From the NCBI GenBank assembly GCA_040386975.1, contig JAZKEO010000002.1, positions 62,001 through 126,000 on the forward strand: DNA of 64,000 nucleotides. Reading direction: 5' to 3'. Below the pieces are notes generated by a model. That model ran no database searches and was not told the DNA's origin. It saw only the letters and a list, made by a program, of their open reading frames with translations. Of the stretch, positions 1 to 9,129 are shown piece by piece; position 1 is the stretch's first letter, and each line of letters starts with the position of its first letter. This stretch comes from M2408 sp040386975. Lineage in GTDB: Bacteria > Bacteroidota > Bacteroidia > Flavobacteriales_D > Crocinitomicaceae. Both the position numbers and the translations under genes were made by a program.

Positions 1-575
1 CCCATTAAATTAAACGAGCCTAAAAGAGTTAAACCATCATAAAATATCCAGCAAAAGAACATAGCAATAATAAAGGCAACAATTTGACTATTCGTAATTG
101 ACGAAGCAAAAAGTCCAATAGCAACAAAAACGGAGCCTAACAAAATTAAACCTAAATAAGATGTCAACATTGCTCCATGGTCAAAATCTCCACTTTCTAA
201 AGAAATGGAATACATGGAGAAATAAAACACAAAGGTTGGTAAAATAGCTATTACAAGAAGTGTAACGGCAGCCAAGTATTTAGCAAGTAAAATATTTAAA
301 TCTGAAATTGGTCTTGTAAACAACAATTCAATCGTTCCTGTTCTTCTTTCCTCTGCAATGGATCGCATCGTAATTGCAGGAATTAAAATTAAGAAAATCA
401 TCGGTGAAAGGTTGAAGAAAGGAATCAAATCTGCTTCTGCTCCTTCTAAAAGATTTGTATCTTCCGAAATCACCCAGTGAAATAATCCTGAGGTTATCAA
501 GAAAATCAAAATAAAGGTATAACCAATTACGGAACTTAAAAAACTTCGTATTTCTTTAAAATATAATGCTTTCAT
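1..575 (-). CDS. gldF: GldF, gliding motility / T9SS-associated ABC transporter permease (3' end off window)
   Basis: The reverse strand from an ATG at 575 reads MKALYFKEIRSFLSSVIGYT and stays open for 191 codons to the window edge. The pattern is an ABC-2 type permease: a first membrane segment at about residues 15-36, a second at 56-70, the cytoplasmic motif IAEERRTGTIELLFTRP at 73-89, then further hydrophobic segments. Sequence and start match GldF, which with GldA and GldG forms the ABC transporter needed for gliding in Flavobacterium. The missing C-terminus should be about 50 residues, and gldG is expected next, outside the window. The gene is divergent from the envelope genes to its right. 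Family assignment is from memory of GldF sequences. Confidence 0.85.
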   Translation of the reverse strand, partial: MKALYFKEIRSFLSSVIGYTFILIFLITSGLFHWVISEDTNLLEGAEADLIPFFNLSPMIFLILIPAITMRSIAEERRTGTIELLFTRPISDLNILLAKYLAAVTLLVIAILPTFVFYFSMYSISLESGDFDHGAMLTSYLGLILLGSVFVAIGLFASSITNSQIVAFIIAMFFCWIFYDGLTLLGSFNLM

Positions 576-856
576 TAATACTATATAAATGTAAACTGTG
601 TAAAATTCAGTAAGATGCAAAAATAGATATAATTATTCAGAAAATAAAATGCTTCCCGATTCCCTTTTAACACCATTAAAACTACTTATTTAGGTCTTAT
701 TTTACGCCTCAAAATAAGCATCAATTTACCACTCATCAACAAAAAAACAATGTTTATCGCCTATTTATAAAGATTCAAAATAAAGTTAAATTTACGTCAT
801 TTGTCGTATAAGCCAAAATATTTATTATTTTTAGCTTTGTCTAAAAATTATATATT
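576..856. other. Divergent intergenic region between gldF and the 857 gene
   Basis: This AT-rich stretch of about 280 bases separates two divergent start codons. Apart from a -7 box for the right-hand gene near 832 I see no ORF, RNA gene or strong hairpin. Confidence 0.5.
811..839 (+). promoter_or_regulatory. Bacteroidota-type promoter for the 857 gene
   Basis: TTG at 811-813 and TAGCTTTG at 832-839 fit the Bacteroidota housekeeping promoter (-33 TTG, -7 TAnnTTTG). The -7 box lies 17 bases before the ATG at 857, so the leader would be short. Confidence 0.55.
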
Positions 857-1774
857 ATGAAACACTCTAAAAAAATAACTCTATTAACTTTGATGTCGTT
901 TTTAAGTTTTTATAACTTTTCACAAAACGTCACCTATAAAGTTGTTAAAGATCAGCCAGATGATGTAGCTAATTACTGGGTAAATATCGGACTTTTCGAT
1001 GTTGGTTTTGCAAAAGATAATCCTGGTTTTTCATTAGCTAGCTTAAGTTTAAACTCTGTTGTTCACTATAAGAACAAATTTGGTGGTGAATTTACAATGA
1101 GAAAAGGGGTTTTTACTTTATCTGACAAATCTGTCACGGGAATTACTCCTGGTGGTAATTTTGAAATTGGAGCTTTTTATAATTTAGGAAGTAAATCAAA
1201 AAGTAAAAATCAAAAAGTAATTTTGTCTAGTAAAAAAAGTGGTAACACAACCACAACGGTTTCTATGAAAGTTCCTGGGACAGTTATGAGATCTTTTGGG
1301 ATACGTGCTGGATTTAATTCTTTCAAAACAGGGGTTGAAGGAGATTCTACAATTCAAAAATTCACAGGTAGTGTAAATTTAAGATCTTCAGGTTTATATG
1401 CTGGAGTTTTAATAACAAGTCAATTGAATTTAAAATCTCATACAGCTCAATACGGAATAAAAGGTGCTGGGTTTTACAGAAGGACTTACATTGATGTATT
1501 ATTTAACCCAATAAGAACAGTTACAGCAATTGATGGTTTTAATTCTAACTATGTTGATGGTAAAAGTGATAAAGCTGGAGCAATTGGCTATAGAATTGGT
1601 TTTGAATTTCTTAAACCAGAACCTAAAAAGGTTCAAGGTAATGCCGTATACCAAAAATTAGAAATTGGTTCAAAACCTTGGAATGGGTATTATGTAATGT
1701 ACACTGCGGGAATCAATTTTAAACGAAAAGTGAAATCAATGAGCTCGTTTAAAGTAGTTCGTGAAATGGAATAA
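857..1774 (+). CDS. Secreted hypothetical protein, probably outer-membrane beta-barrel
   Basis: The 305-residue product begins with a signal peptide (basic start, hydrophobic residues about 7-21, cleavage near FSQN). The rest is rich in alternating aromatic/hydrophobic residues and glycine, and ends in strands typical of an outer-membrane barrel (YYVMYTAGINF). No enzyme motif is visible and I do not recognise a named family. It was compared with PorP/SprF and lacks their N-terminal pattern. It lies 45 bases before a PD40/OmpA gene on the same strand, so the two are probably co-transcribed and may form an envelope complex. That partnership is inference. Confidence 0.6.
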   Translation: MKHSKKITLLTLMSFLSFYNFSQNVTYKVVKDQPDDVANYWVNIGLFDVGFAKDNPGFSLASLSLNSVVHYKNKFGGEFTMRKGVFTLSDKSVTGITPGGNFEIGAFYNLGSKSKSKNQKVILSSKKSGNTTTTVSMKVPGTVMRSFGIRAGFNSFKTGVEGDSTIQKFTGSVNLRSSGLYAGVLITSQLNLKSHTAQYGIKGAGFYRRTYIDVLFNPIRTVTAIDGFNSNYVDGKSDKAGAIGYRIGFEFLKPEPKKVQGNAVYQKLEIGSKPWNGYYVMYTAGINFKRKVKSMSSFKVVREME

Positions 1775-1819
1775 TTTCTATAAGTAAAACATTAATAAAA
1801 TATTTTTAAAACATTAGAT

Positions 1820-3361
1820 ATGAAAAAGTTAAAATTAGGAGTTTTATTTCTTTTAGGAATTAGCTCTACAATAAGTGCACAAATAGAGAATTTAGGTACA
1901 CTAATAAATTCCTCTTATGGTGAAATTTCACCTTATATTACTCCTGAAGGAGGAAAAATATTCTTCATACGAGAAGATCATCCAAACAATACATTAGTTG
2001 GCGAAACACAAGATGTTTGGTGGTGTAAACTTGAAAATGATAGTGTTACAACGCAAGCAAAACATCTAGGCTTCCCTTTTAATACAATTGAAAACAACAG
2101 TATCAATTTCCAAAGTGCTGACGGTCAATTACGTATGATAAAAGGTGTTTACGATAAGTTTGGTCAATACTTAAAGTCTGGATATTCATACATGACAATG
2201 ACAAAAGAAGGTTGGTCTGACCCTGTTGCTATGAACATTCGTAAATATGCTAAAATGGCAAAAGGAATTTATGTAGGAATGTGTTTGGCTCCAAGTGGAA
2301 GTGTGATGATTTTATCATTCTCTGAAAAGAAACGTCATGAAACATCAGAATTATACATTTCAAAACGTATCAACGATAAAAAATGGTCAAAACCAGAGAA
2401 AATGAAAGGAACTTTAGATGGTGATTTTGCTCCATTTATTGCTGCTGACAACAAAACAATGTATTTTTCTTCTTACGCTCGTGGAGGATTTGGAAATGCG
2501 GATATTTTTGTAACAAAAAGATTAGATGATACATGGTTGAATTGGTCTGAACCAGTAAACTTAGGTGACCAGATTAATACAAAAGATTGGGACGCTTATT
2601 TCAAAGTTTCTCCAACAGGAAGATATGCTTTTATGGTAAGTGCAGTTGGTGGGAATAGTGATTTATACCGTTTACCATTATTCTCTAAAGACCCAGAAAA
2701 AGCAGCAGTAATTGTTGAAGCTGCAAAACCTGACCCGGTAATTGTTGTTGAAGGAACAGTTTACGATGCAGAGACGATGAAACCTTTAGGTGCAACATTG
2801 GATTACATCAATTTAACAAACAATAACTTAGAAGGAATTGGACGTTCATCAGTTGTTGATGGAACTTACAAAGTGGTTTTACCATACGGAAATAACTATT
2901 CAATTGGTGCAAAAGTACAAGGTTATTACGCAGAAAATTTGAACTTAGATCTATTGACATTAGGAGAATTTGCTGTCATCAAAAAAGACATTCTTTTGAG
3001 ACCAATCAAAGCTGATGCCGTTATTCGTTTGAACAACATCTTCTTTGAAACAGGAAAAGCAACCTTATTGCCAACATCTCAAAATGAATTAAATGGTTTA
3101 GTTAAAATCTTGGAAGACAACTCAGGAATGGTAATTGAAATCCGTGGACATACAGATAATCAAGGTGGTGCAGATTTAAATCAAACCCTTTCTGAAAATC
3201 GTGCTAAAGCAGTTGTTGACTACTTAGTAACAAAAGGAATTGCAGCAAGTAGATTAACTTCTAAAGGATTTGGTGAAAAAGCTCCATCCATGACAAATGA
3301 TACAGCTGAAGGTAGAGCAAACAACAGACGAGTTGAATTTAAAATCATCTCTGTAAAATAA
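1820..3361 (+). CDS. OmpA family protein with PD40 repeats and a carboxypeptidase-regulatory-like domain
   Basis: The 513-residue product has a signal peptide to about residue 20 (ISAQ). A PD40/WD40-like beta-propeller region follows at about 30-285, with repeats such as MYFSSYARGGFGNADIF. A carboxypeptidase-regulatory-like sandwich spans about 307-390 (VVEGTVYDAETMKPLGA). An OmpA peptidoglycan-binding domain spans about 400-513, with IEIRGHTDNQGG and NRRVEF. The order matches PorE-type proteins but without the N-terminal TPR part. The OmpA domain should anchor the protein to peptidoglycan in the periplasm. It is probably in an operon with the gene just upstream and is closed by a hairpin terminator near 3447. 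Confidence 0.85.
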   Translation: MKKLKLGVLFLLGISSTISAQIENLGTLINSSYGEISPYITPEGGKIFFIREDHPNNTLVGETQDVWWCKLENDSVTTQAKHLGFPFNTIENNSINFQSADGQLRMIKGVYDKFGQYLKSGYSYMTMTKEGWSDPVAMNIRKYAKMAKGIYVGMCLAPSGSVMILSFSEKKRHETSELYISKRINDKKWSKPEKMKGTLDGDFAPFIAADNKTMYFSSYARGGFGNADIFVTKRLDDTWLNWSEPVNLGDQINTKDWDAYFKVSPTGRYAFMVSAVGGNSDLYRLPLFSKDPEKAAVIVEAAKPDPVIVVEGTVYDAETMKPLGATLDYINLTNNNLEGIGRSSVVDGTYKVVLPYGNNYSIGAKVQGYYAENLNLDLLTLGEFAVIKKDILLRPIKADAVIRLNNIFFETGKATLLPTSQNELNGLVKILEDNSGMVIEIRGHTDNQGGADLNQTLSENRAKAVVDYLVTKGIAASRLTSKGFGEKAPSMTNDTAEGRANNRRVEFKIISVK

Positions 3362-3367
3362 GAAAAA

Positions 3368-3415
3368 GGTAAACTTATCCGAAGAATAGGTAAGCAAGAC
3401 CTGAAAAAGTTTACC
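3368..3415. repeat. Inverted repeat between OmpA gene and terminator
   Basis: GGTAAACTT at 3368-3376 pairs perfectly with AAGTTTACC at 3407-3415 across a 30-base loop. It lies directly after the stop codon at 3361 and before the terminator. It may be a 3'-end RNA structure. No function can be assigned. Confidence 0.4.
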
Positions 3416-3446
3416 TGACGAGGTAGATAGTTTAATAATAAAGCGG

Positions 3447-3485
3447 AAAACCCGGAATTGAGCAATCGATTTCGGGTTTTTTTTA
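3447..3485 (+). terminator. Rho-independent terminator after the PD40/OmpA gene
   Basis: AAAACCCG pairs with CGGGTTTT around a loop of about 18 bases that partly pairs, and a T run follows to 3484. Placement after the only upstream + strand genes fits termination of that operon. Confidence 0.75.
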
Positions 3486-3553
3486 TCGGTTCAACTTGAC
3501 TTTTACTTTTCACATAGAAAAAATTTTCATCTCACTTTTGGATTGTAAAAAAC

Positions 3554-3579
3554 AAAAAAAGGCTCCATAAAGGAGCCTT
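3554..3579 (-). terminator. Rho-independent terminator after the CotH gene
   Basis: On the reverse strand AAGGCTCC and GGAGCCTT form an 8-bp stem with a 5-base loop, then a T tract (A run 3554-3560 on the + strand). It sits 22 bases past the stop of the CotH gene. Confidence 0.8.
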
Positions 3580-3601
3580 AAATAAGAACTAATTTGAAAA
3601 T

Positions 3602-5113
3602 TTATTCCTTAACCAAAGTGATATTCTGAATTCCGTTTTTAGTTTTTAAATTCAAAAAATATATTCCTGCTTTAGCATTTAATGTAATAGTTGAATTCCC
3701 TAATTCCTGAACTTGTTTAAAATCAATTTTCCTTCCGCTTGCATCTAAAATTTCTATTGATTCAATATCAGTTGAAATCGTGAAATTGTCAGAAAATGGA
3801 TTTGGTGAAACGATATTTTTACTTTTTTCAAGCTCATTTACAGCCAATGGACAAATTAAGGAATTCAAATATGAACTTCTGTTTGCTACAAATGATTTCA
3901 GTCCAAAAACTGTTTGACTTCCCATTGGACCTCCACTCACGGTAATGTTTGATTCTGTGTTGTCTAAGAAATTTTGATCTGAATACATTTTTAAGTCATC
4001 AGCCAAAACATCCGCTTGAATCAATGTTTTGATTGCATCAATTTTTGTGTTCATGTAAGTTGGATTAAAATATGAATCCATTATTGAACACAATTCATCC
4101 TTATAAGTAGCATATAAAGTCGTACTAGCGAATATTTTACTAACTAAAGGTCTGCTTGAAGCAATGTAGTTTGGAGCTAATTGTTCTAAATTTCCTAAAC
4201 CTGGACCACCAGTATAAAGTCCAAAAGCCTCATTTCCATCCCATTTAATCCACTCCCACAAACCTGTAGTGCCATTATTATAAATGTAATAGTTTCTTGC
4301 GCTATTTAAGTAACTATCCAAACTTGAAAATAGGTTATCCAAAGCTAAGGATTTCAAATAAACTGGTAAATTAATATTAGAAGCTAAATTTATTGTGAAC
4401 TCAGATGTAGTTGTGGAATCAATAAATTTAATAAAACCTAGTAAATCACTCCAATCATTTAAATCTTCATTTGTTTTTAATTCGTAACGAGATGAATAAT
4501 CAGAACTTGAAGTTCCATGATTCGCTAAATCTGCTGGAGATTGTCCATCGGTATTATCACCAGCTTTAAACAAATTCCCTGTATCATCAACAAAAGCCCA
4601 ATCCAAATATTGATCGTCAATTTGCTCCACAATCGTATAAAACCCCCAAAAAGTGCCATTCATATACACATTTGCAAAATTCACTCGTGGTGCTGGAACA
4701 TTCATTTCTTTACATAAATCAAAATATACTTTTTCTCTCATAAAAGTTGGGTCTTTGAATCCATTGTTGAAATTCAATTTCTTCAAACCTCTATAATCCT
4801 GACCTTGAACATATTGATTCACATCAATTTTAAACGATTTTTTGGTTCCTGGATGACCGTAACTTGAATTTCCTTTCAAACGAATCGCAATAGAATCCAT
4901 AGTTCGAACGCCATAAGAGTCTGTAATTTGCAATCCAGCAGCCATCATGTCTTTTTCTGGTGTGTAATTAGCCACCAAACTATCCCAAAATCCAGTTTGA
5001 TTAAAAGTAATATCAACACGAATGACTTGATTTGTATTAAACAAGCTGTCTCCAGCGTTTTGACTAAAGCTAAAAAAAGGAAATAAAAGGGCTAAATAAA
5101 TAAGTTTTTGCAT
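3602..5113 (-). CDS. CotH-kinase-family secreted protein with T9SS C-terminal sorting domain
   Basis: The 503-residue product has a signal peptide ending near SFSQN. Residues about 70-330 show CotH spore-coat-kinase features: RLKGNSSYG, KKSFKIDVNQY, MREKVYFDLCKEM, YTIVEQID and WEWIKWDGNEAFG with the likely metal-binding Asp. CotH family members phosphorylate proteins, but activity here is inferred. The last roughly 70 residues form a type A T9SS sorting domain: PNPFSDNFTIS, IEILDASGRKI, and AGIYFLNLKTKNG near the end. The protein should therefore cross the outer membrane through T9SS and be attached or released at the surface. A signal peptide, sorting domain and own terminator suggest a single-gene unit. 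Confidence 0.85.
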   Translation of the reverse strand: MQKLIYLALLFPFFSFSQNAGDSLFNTNQVIRVDITFNQTGFWDSLVANYTPEKDMMAAGLQITDSYGVRTMDSIAIRLKGNSSYGHPGTKKSFKIDVNQYVQGQDYRGLKKLNFNNGFKDPTFMREKVYFDLCKEMNVPAPRVNFANVYMNGTFWGFYTIVEQIDDQYLDWAFVDDTGNLFKAGDNTDGQSPADLANHGTSSSDYSSRYELKTNEDLNDWSDLLGFIKFIDSTTTSEFTINLASNINLPVYLKSLALDNLFSSLDSYLNSARNYYIYNNGTTGLWEWIKWDGNEAFGLYTGGPGLGNLEQLAPNYIASSRPLVSKIFASTTLYATYKDELCSIMDSYFNPTYMNTKIDAIKTLIQADVLADDLKMYSDQNFLDNTESNITVSGGPMGSQTVFGLKSFVANRSSYLNSLICPLAVNELEKSKNIVSPNPFSDNFTISTDIESIEILDASGRKIDFKQVQELGNSTITLNAKAGIYFLNLKTKNGIQNITLVKE

Positions 5114-5180
5114 GAATTTTAGAGTTATTTTCAGCTAAAATTACTACTTTTTTCATTGATACTCAAAAAAACATTAAAAC

Positions 5181-5215
5181 AAAAAAAAGACTGCCTTTTT
5201 CAAGACAGTCTTTTT
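5181..5215 (-). terminator. Rho-independent terminator after gyrB
   Basis: Reverse-strand AAAGACTG and CAGTCTTT form the stem, with extra pairing inside the loop, and a T run of eight follows. It lies 25 bases past the gyrB stop codon. Confidence 0.8.
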
Positions 5216-5239
5216 AATATAAATTTTTAAGTTATTTAC

Positions 5240-7192
5240 TTAAACATCAATTTTTGCATATTTTGCATTTTTCTCAATAAATTCTCTTCTTGGTGGAACC
5301 TCATCGCCCATCAACATAGAGAAAATTTGATCACATTCCGCAGCATTTTCAATCGTAACTTGACGAAGTGTTCTTCCTTCAGGATTCATTGTTGTTTCCC
5401 AAAGCTGTTCCGCATTCATCTCACCAAGACCTTTGTAACGTTGAACATTTACAGAAGATTCTGAACCTCCACCTTTCAATTGTTCAATCAATCTATCACG
5501 CTGATCTTCATTCCAAGCATAATCAGATTTTCCTCCTTTTTTCACTTGGTATAATGGTGGTGTAGCGATGTAAACATATCCGTTTTCAATCAATTCCTTC
5601 ATGTAACGGAATAAGAAAGTTAAGATTAATGTTTCGATATGCGAACCATCGACATCGGCATCACACATGATGATGATTTTGTGGTATCTTAATTTTTCTA
5701 AGTTTAAGGCTTTTGAATCATCTTCTGTTCCGATTCTTACTCCTAAAGCAGTATAAATATTTTTTATCTCTTCGTTTTCAAAAATCTTGTGTTGCATTGC
5801 TTTTTCAACGTTCAAAATCTTTCCACGAAGTGGCATAATTGCTTGAAAATGTCTATCACGACCTTGTTTTGCAGTTCCACCCGCCGAATCTCCCTCGACA
5901 AAGTAAATCTCACACAAAGCAGGATCTTTTTCTGAACAATCAGCTAATTTACCTGGTAAACCTGAACCTGTCAAAACGTTTTTACGTTGAACCATTTCAC
6001 GAGCTTTACGTGCCGCGTGTCTTGCTCTTGCTGCAAGCATTACTTTTTCAACTATTAATTTTGCTTCTGCTGGATGTTCTTCTAAATAAACTGTCAACAT
6101 CTCAGAAACACTTTGAGAAACAGGAGCCGTAACTTCTCTATTCCCTAATTTTGTTTTTGTTTGACCTTCAAATTGTGGTTCTTGAACTTTAACTGAAAGT
6201 ACAGCTGTTAATCCCTCACGGAAATCATCACCATCAATTTCAATTTTTTCCTTTGCTAAAATTCCACTTTCTGTAGCGTATTTTTTTAAAGTATTTGTCA
6301 AACCTCTTCTGAAACCAGACAAATGTGTTCCACCTTCATGTGTGTTGATGTTATTCACATAAGCTTGGATATTTTCTGTGTAAGAAGTATTGTAAGTCAA
6401 AGCAACTTCAACAGGAATTCCTTCTCTTTCACCTTCAAAATAGATTACATCTGGAATCAATGATTCACGGTTTCTATCTAAATATTGAGCAAATTCTCTT
6501 AAACCACCTTCTGAATGGAAAACTACAGCATATTCTTTTCCTTCATCATCAACATTACGTTTGTCCGTTAAAGTAATTGTAATTCCTTTGTTCAAGAAAG
6601 CCAACTCACGCATACGAGCAGCTAAAGTATCATAATTGTATTCCGTATATTCAAAAATTGATCCATCTGGCTTGAAGGTAACTTCAGTACCATGTTTATC
6701 TGATGTTCCAATTTCTTTCACATCGTACAATGGTTTTCCAATGCTGTATTCTTGTTGGAAAATTTTCCCATCACGGTGAACAATTGCACTTAAATGAATA
6801 GACAATGCATTCACGCAAGAAACACCAACACCATGTAAACCTCCAGAAACCTTGTACGTATCTTTATCGAATTTACCACCAGCATGTAAAACCGTCATTA
6901 CGATTTCCAAAGCTGATTTCTTTTCTTTCTGAGTTAAACCTGTTGGAATTCCGCGACCGTTATCTCTAACTGTAACAGAATTATCTTCGTTAATAAATAC
7001 ATCAATCGTATCGCAATGTCCTGCCAAAGCCTCATCGATGGAGTTATCAACAACCTCATAAACTAAATGGTGTAAACCTTTGATTCCAATGTCACCAATG
7101 TACATCGCAGGTCTTTTTCTCACTGCTTCTAATCCTTCAAGGACTTGAATATTATCCGCTGAATAGTCGTTATTTTTTATTTCCTCACTCAT
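5240..7192 (-). CDS. gyrB: DNA gyrase subunit B
   Basis: The 650-residue product is a full-length GyrB, the ATPase subunit of the A2B2 gyrase that introduces negative supercoils. Visible parts are the GHKL ATPase start (LEGLEAVRKRPAMYIGD), the Mg-binding VYEVVDNSIDEALAG, the ATP-lid GGLHGVGVSCVNALS, and the transducer. The Toprim part follows with EGDSAGG and MCDADVDGSHI, and the C-terminal RYKGLGEMNAEQLWETTM. The length is typical of Bacteroidota and lacks the proteobacterial Toprim insertion. Start MSEEIKNNDYS is the only sensible ATG. A TATTTTTG -7 box lies 38 bases upstream and a terminator follows. Confidence 0.97.
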   Translation of the reverse strand: MSEEIKNNDYSADNIQVLEGLEAVRKRPAMYIGDIGIKGLHHLVYEVVDNSIDEALAGHCDTIDVFINEDNSVTVRDNGRGIPTGLTQKEKKSALEIVMTVLHAGGKFDKDTYKVSGGLHGVGVSCVNALSIHLSAIVHRDGKIFQQEYSIGKPLYDVKEIGTSDKHGTEVTFKPDGSIFEYTEYNYDTLAARMRELAFLNKGITITLTDKRNVDDEGKEYAVVFHSEGGLREFAQYLDRNRESLIPDVIYFEGEREGIPVEVALTYNTSYTENIQAYVNNINTHEGGTHLSGFRRGLTNTLKKYATESGILAKEKIEIDGDDFREGLTAVLSVKVQEPQFEGQTKTKLGNREVTAPVSQSVSEMLTVYLEEHPAEAKLIVEKVMLAARARHAARKAREMVQRKNVLTGSGLPGKLADCSEKDPALCEIYFVEGDSAGGTAKQGRDRHFQAIMPLRGKILNVEKAMQHKIFENEEIKNIYTALGVRIGTEDDSKALNLEKLRYHKIIIMCDADVDGSHIETLILTFLFRYMKELIENGYVYIATPPLYQVKKGGKSDYAWNEDQRDRLIEQLKGGGSESSVNVQRYKGLGEMNAEQLWETTMNPEGRTLRQVTIENAAECDQIFSMLMGDEVPPRREFIEKNAKYAKIDV

Positions 7193-7229
7193 AATATTCT
7201 ATATTTCTACTCTATTTTTTTGTGAAGCA

Positions 7230-7237
7230 CAAAAATA
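7230..7237 (-). promoter_or_regulatory. -7 box for gyrB
   Basis: Reverse-strand TATTTTTG matches TAnnTTTG and lies 38 bases upstream of the gyrB ATG. No clear -33 TTG was assigned. Confidence 0.45.
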
Positions 7238-7318
7238 CAAAATTAACGAGGTTTTTCACTTACTAAATGAGATAAATATTGATGAGTTATCAACAAAATA
7301 TTAACTTTTTTTAAAAAC

Positions 7319-7395
7319 TAAAAGTTAAAAGTGAAGAGTGAAAAATGAAGATTAAACTCTACATTTTCAACTCTCAATTCTTAATTCTCAATTCT
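7319..7395. repeat. AGTGAARAGTGAA-type low-complexity tract with partial self-complementarity
   Basis: The left half repeats AAGTGAAGAGTGAAAAATGA and the right half repeats CTCAATTCTTAATTCTCAA, so the two halves can partly pair. Similar AGTGAARAGTGAA tracts occur near 14750 and 50630. It separates the gyrB promoter from the glutathione peroxidase stop and could end that transcript. Confidence 0.45.
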
Positions 7396-7398
7396 TCA

Positions 7399-7932
7399 TT
7401 ATTTGTCAAGCCATTTTACAATTTCATCACACAACGGACTTTTATTTGGACTGATGTTTTTAACTAACTTTCCGTTTTCGTCAATTAGATATTTGTGGAA
7501 ATTCCATTTTACATTGGAATCCTCTACTCCATTTTTTTCTTTTTGAGTTAAAAACTCATAAATTGGAGAAATATCATCCCCTTTCACGGAAATTTTAGAC
7601 ATCATTTGAAAACTTACACCATAATTTTTTGTGCAAAAAGTAGCAATTTCAGAATTTGTTCCAGGTTCTTGTTTTCCGAAATTATTTGCAGGAAAACCAA
7701 TAATAACAAGGTTTTTATCTTTGTATTGTTGATGTAATTTTTCTAAATCAGTATATTGCGGAGTTAAACCACATTCAGATGCCGTATTTACAATCAAGAT
7801 TTTTTTTCCTTTTAAAGTCGCAAAATCAAAGGTTTCTCCCTCAATTGTTTTAGCTTTGTAATCGTAAATTGTCTGAGCATTGATTGTAAGAAAACTGCAA
7901 AGAAAGAATAGAAGAAAATTTATTTTGTTCAT
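7399..7932 (-). CDS. Glutathione peroxidase-like thiol peroxidase, exported
   Basis: The product belongs to the glutathione peroxidase family (thioredoxin fold), which reduces peroxides. Signature blocks are NTASECGLTPQY with peroxidatic Cys54, FPANNFGKQEPG with the Gln, and KWNFHKYLID with the Trp and Asn of the catalytic tetrad. The active residue is Cys, not selenocysteine. An open frame extends to a TTG at 7959, but the ATG at 7932 starts a clean signal peptide (MNKINFLLFFLCSFLTINAQ), so I chose it. Bacterial Cys-GPx proteins usually use thioredoxin, so the physiological reductant is uncertain. Localisation is probably periplasmic. Confidence 0.9.
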   Translation of the reverse strand: MNKINFLLFFLCSFLTINAQTIYDYKAKTIEGETFDFATLKGKKILIVNTASECGLTPQYTDLEKLHQQYKDKNLVIIGFPANNFGKQEPGTNSEIATFCTKNYGVSFQMMSKISVKGDDISPIYEFLTQKEKNGVEDSNVKWNFHKYLIDENGKLVKNISPNKSPLCDEIVKWLDK

Positions 7933-8048
7933 GTTTATATTTTTAGCAATGTACGACAAAAATGCGTTTTAAGATTTATTTTAAATTTTTGGAACAAAAT
8001 TAGCTAATAAACGAATAAGGTACAAACAGATTTTTAAATAAATAATTA

Positions 8049-8909
8049 GTGAAACTTTTTACATCTTTTTTTATCACTTGTCTAAGTGCTTTTAGCTTTT
8101 CTCAAGCAAATTTGTCTGGAGTTTGGCAAGGCGTTTTATTGCGTGATGGCTTAAAAGAAAGTGAAGCGCTTATTTTTTACATTGATTTTAAAATTTCAGG
8201 AAAAGAGATTTCAGGAAGAACAAGACAAGAAGTTTACGATACTGACCTTTATGCACTTCAAAAAATAAAGGGAACACAAGACAAAAACAAAGTGGATTTC
8301 AAAGAATTTGTGATCGAAAATAAAAAAGCGAGTTCAAAAATCACTTGGTGTTCATCAGATTTCAAAGGAGAATACATCGACTCTTTAGGCTATATCAAAG
8401 GTGATTACAAAAGTTCAACTTGCAAACGTGTTTCTGGAAAATTCATTTTATACCGCTCAAAAGCAAAGTTTTCAGAAACTGAAATTCCGAATTTAGGTCA
8501 CGCTTGGCGAGATGTTTTTTTAATGGATTTAAAATTTGGTCGTAAAGCACCAGAAATTAGAGATAAAGAACGAGAAAACTTTAAATTTCAACCTATCTTT
8601 TTTGACCACGATAAAACAGAAATAAAACTTGAATTTCAGCCTTATTTACTTGAAATGATTCGCGTTGTAAATGGACATTCGGATTTAAGAATTCAAGTTA
8701 CAGGTCACACAGATGCTGATGGTTCGGATATTTACAATGTTGATTTGTCACAACGAAGAGCAAAAGCAATTGAAACTTTTTTCAAAACAAATGGTTTGGA
8801 GTTGAAAAAATTGCAAATTGATTTTAAAGGGGAAAGTGAACCTATTGATAACAATCAAACCGAAGCTGGGAAAAAGCAGAATAGACGAGTGGATTTTAAG
8901 TTTATTTGA
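8049..8909 (+). CDS. OmpA family protein with N-terminal beta-rich domain
   Basis: The 286-residue product starts at GTG (MKLFTSFFITCLSAFSFSQ is a good signal peptide). Residues about 20-140 form a beta-rich domain beginning ANLSGVWQGVLLRDG and containing two cysteines (TWCSSD, STCKR) that could pair. I do not recognise its family. Residues about 180-286 are an OmpA C-terminal domain with VTGHTDADGSDIYN, LSQRRAKAIETFF and NRRVDF, so it should bind peptidoglycan. A dispersed hairpin element (8942-9058) follows about 30 bases after the stop. Confidence 0.8.
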   Translation: MKLFTSFFITCLSAFSFSQANLSGVWQGVLLRDGLKESEALIFYIDFKISGKEISGRTRQEVYDTDLYALQKIKGTQDKNKVDFKEFVIENKKASSKITWCSSDFKGEYIDSLGYIKGDYKSSTCKRVSGKFILYRSKAKFSETEIPNLGHAWRDVFLMDLKFGRKAPEIRDKERENFKFQPIFFDHDKTEIKLEFQPYLLEMIRVVNGHSDLRIQVTGHTDADGSDIYNVDLSQRRAKAIETFFKTNGLELKKLQIDFKGESEPIDNNQTEAGKKQNRRVDFKFI

Positions 8910-8941
8910 CATATAAAAACTTAAGTAAATAAGTTTATCGA

Positions 8942-9058
8942 CTTCCTCCCTTGAGAAGAATCAGCATGTCTGATGATAACCGAACGTTAGTGATGGTGTT
9001 GAGGTGGGTGACAATTTACTAGAATGTCACCTCCCCTAGCCCCTCCTCAAGGAGGGAA
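8942..9058 (+). repeat. Composite dispersed element, copy a (hairpin + AACGTTAGTG box + GTCACCTCCC block + palindrome)
   Basis: The element opens with CTTCCTCCCTTGAGAAGA. A hairpin of ATCAG and CTGAT follows (8960-8974), and then the box CGAACGTTAGTG (8981-8992). Next come GGTGGGTGACA and TGTCACCTCC, which pair, and last a CCCTCC/GGAGGG palindrome ending near 9056. The two ends (CTTCCTCCCTTGAG and CTCAAGGAGGGAA) are imperfect inverted repeats of each other, as in a MITE-like element. The box, the GTCACCTCCC block and the final palindrome recur in the same order at 25018-25124. The 18-base opening plus hairpin and box recur at 29357-29408. Confidence 0.7.
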
Positions 9059-9098
9059 ACAAAATCAACTTTATTCTTAGTATATCACTTTAAATCAC

Positions 9099-9106
9099 TA
9101 TCTTTG
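9099..9106 (+). promoter_or_regulatory. -7 box for the ABC-F gene
   Basis: TATCTTTG followed by CACC matches the Bacteroidota TAnnTTTG box and lies 23 bases before the ATG at 9130, just right of the dispersed element. Confidence 0.6.
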
Positions 9107-9129
9107 CACCCAATTTTAAATAAATTCGT

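Noticed and set aside
857..1774. PorP/SprF identity for the beta-barrel protein
   Set aside because: It lacks the typical N-terminal pattern of that family.
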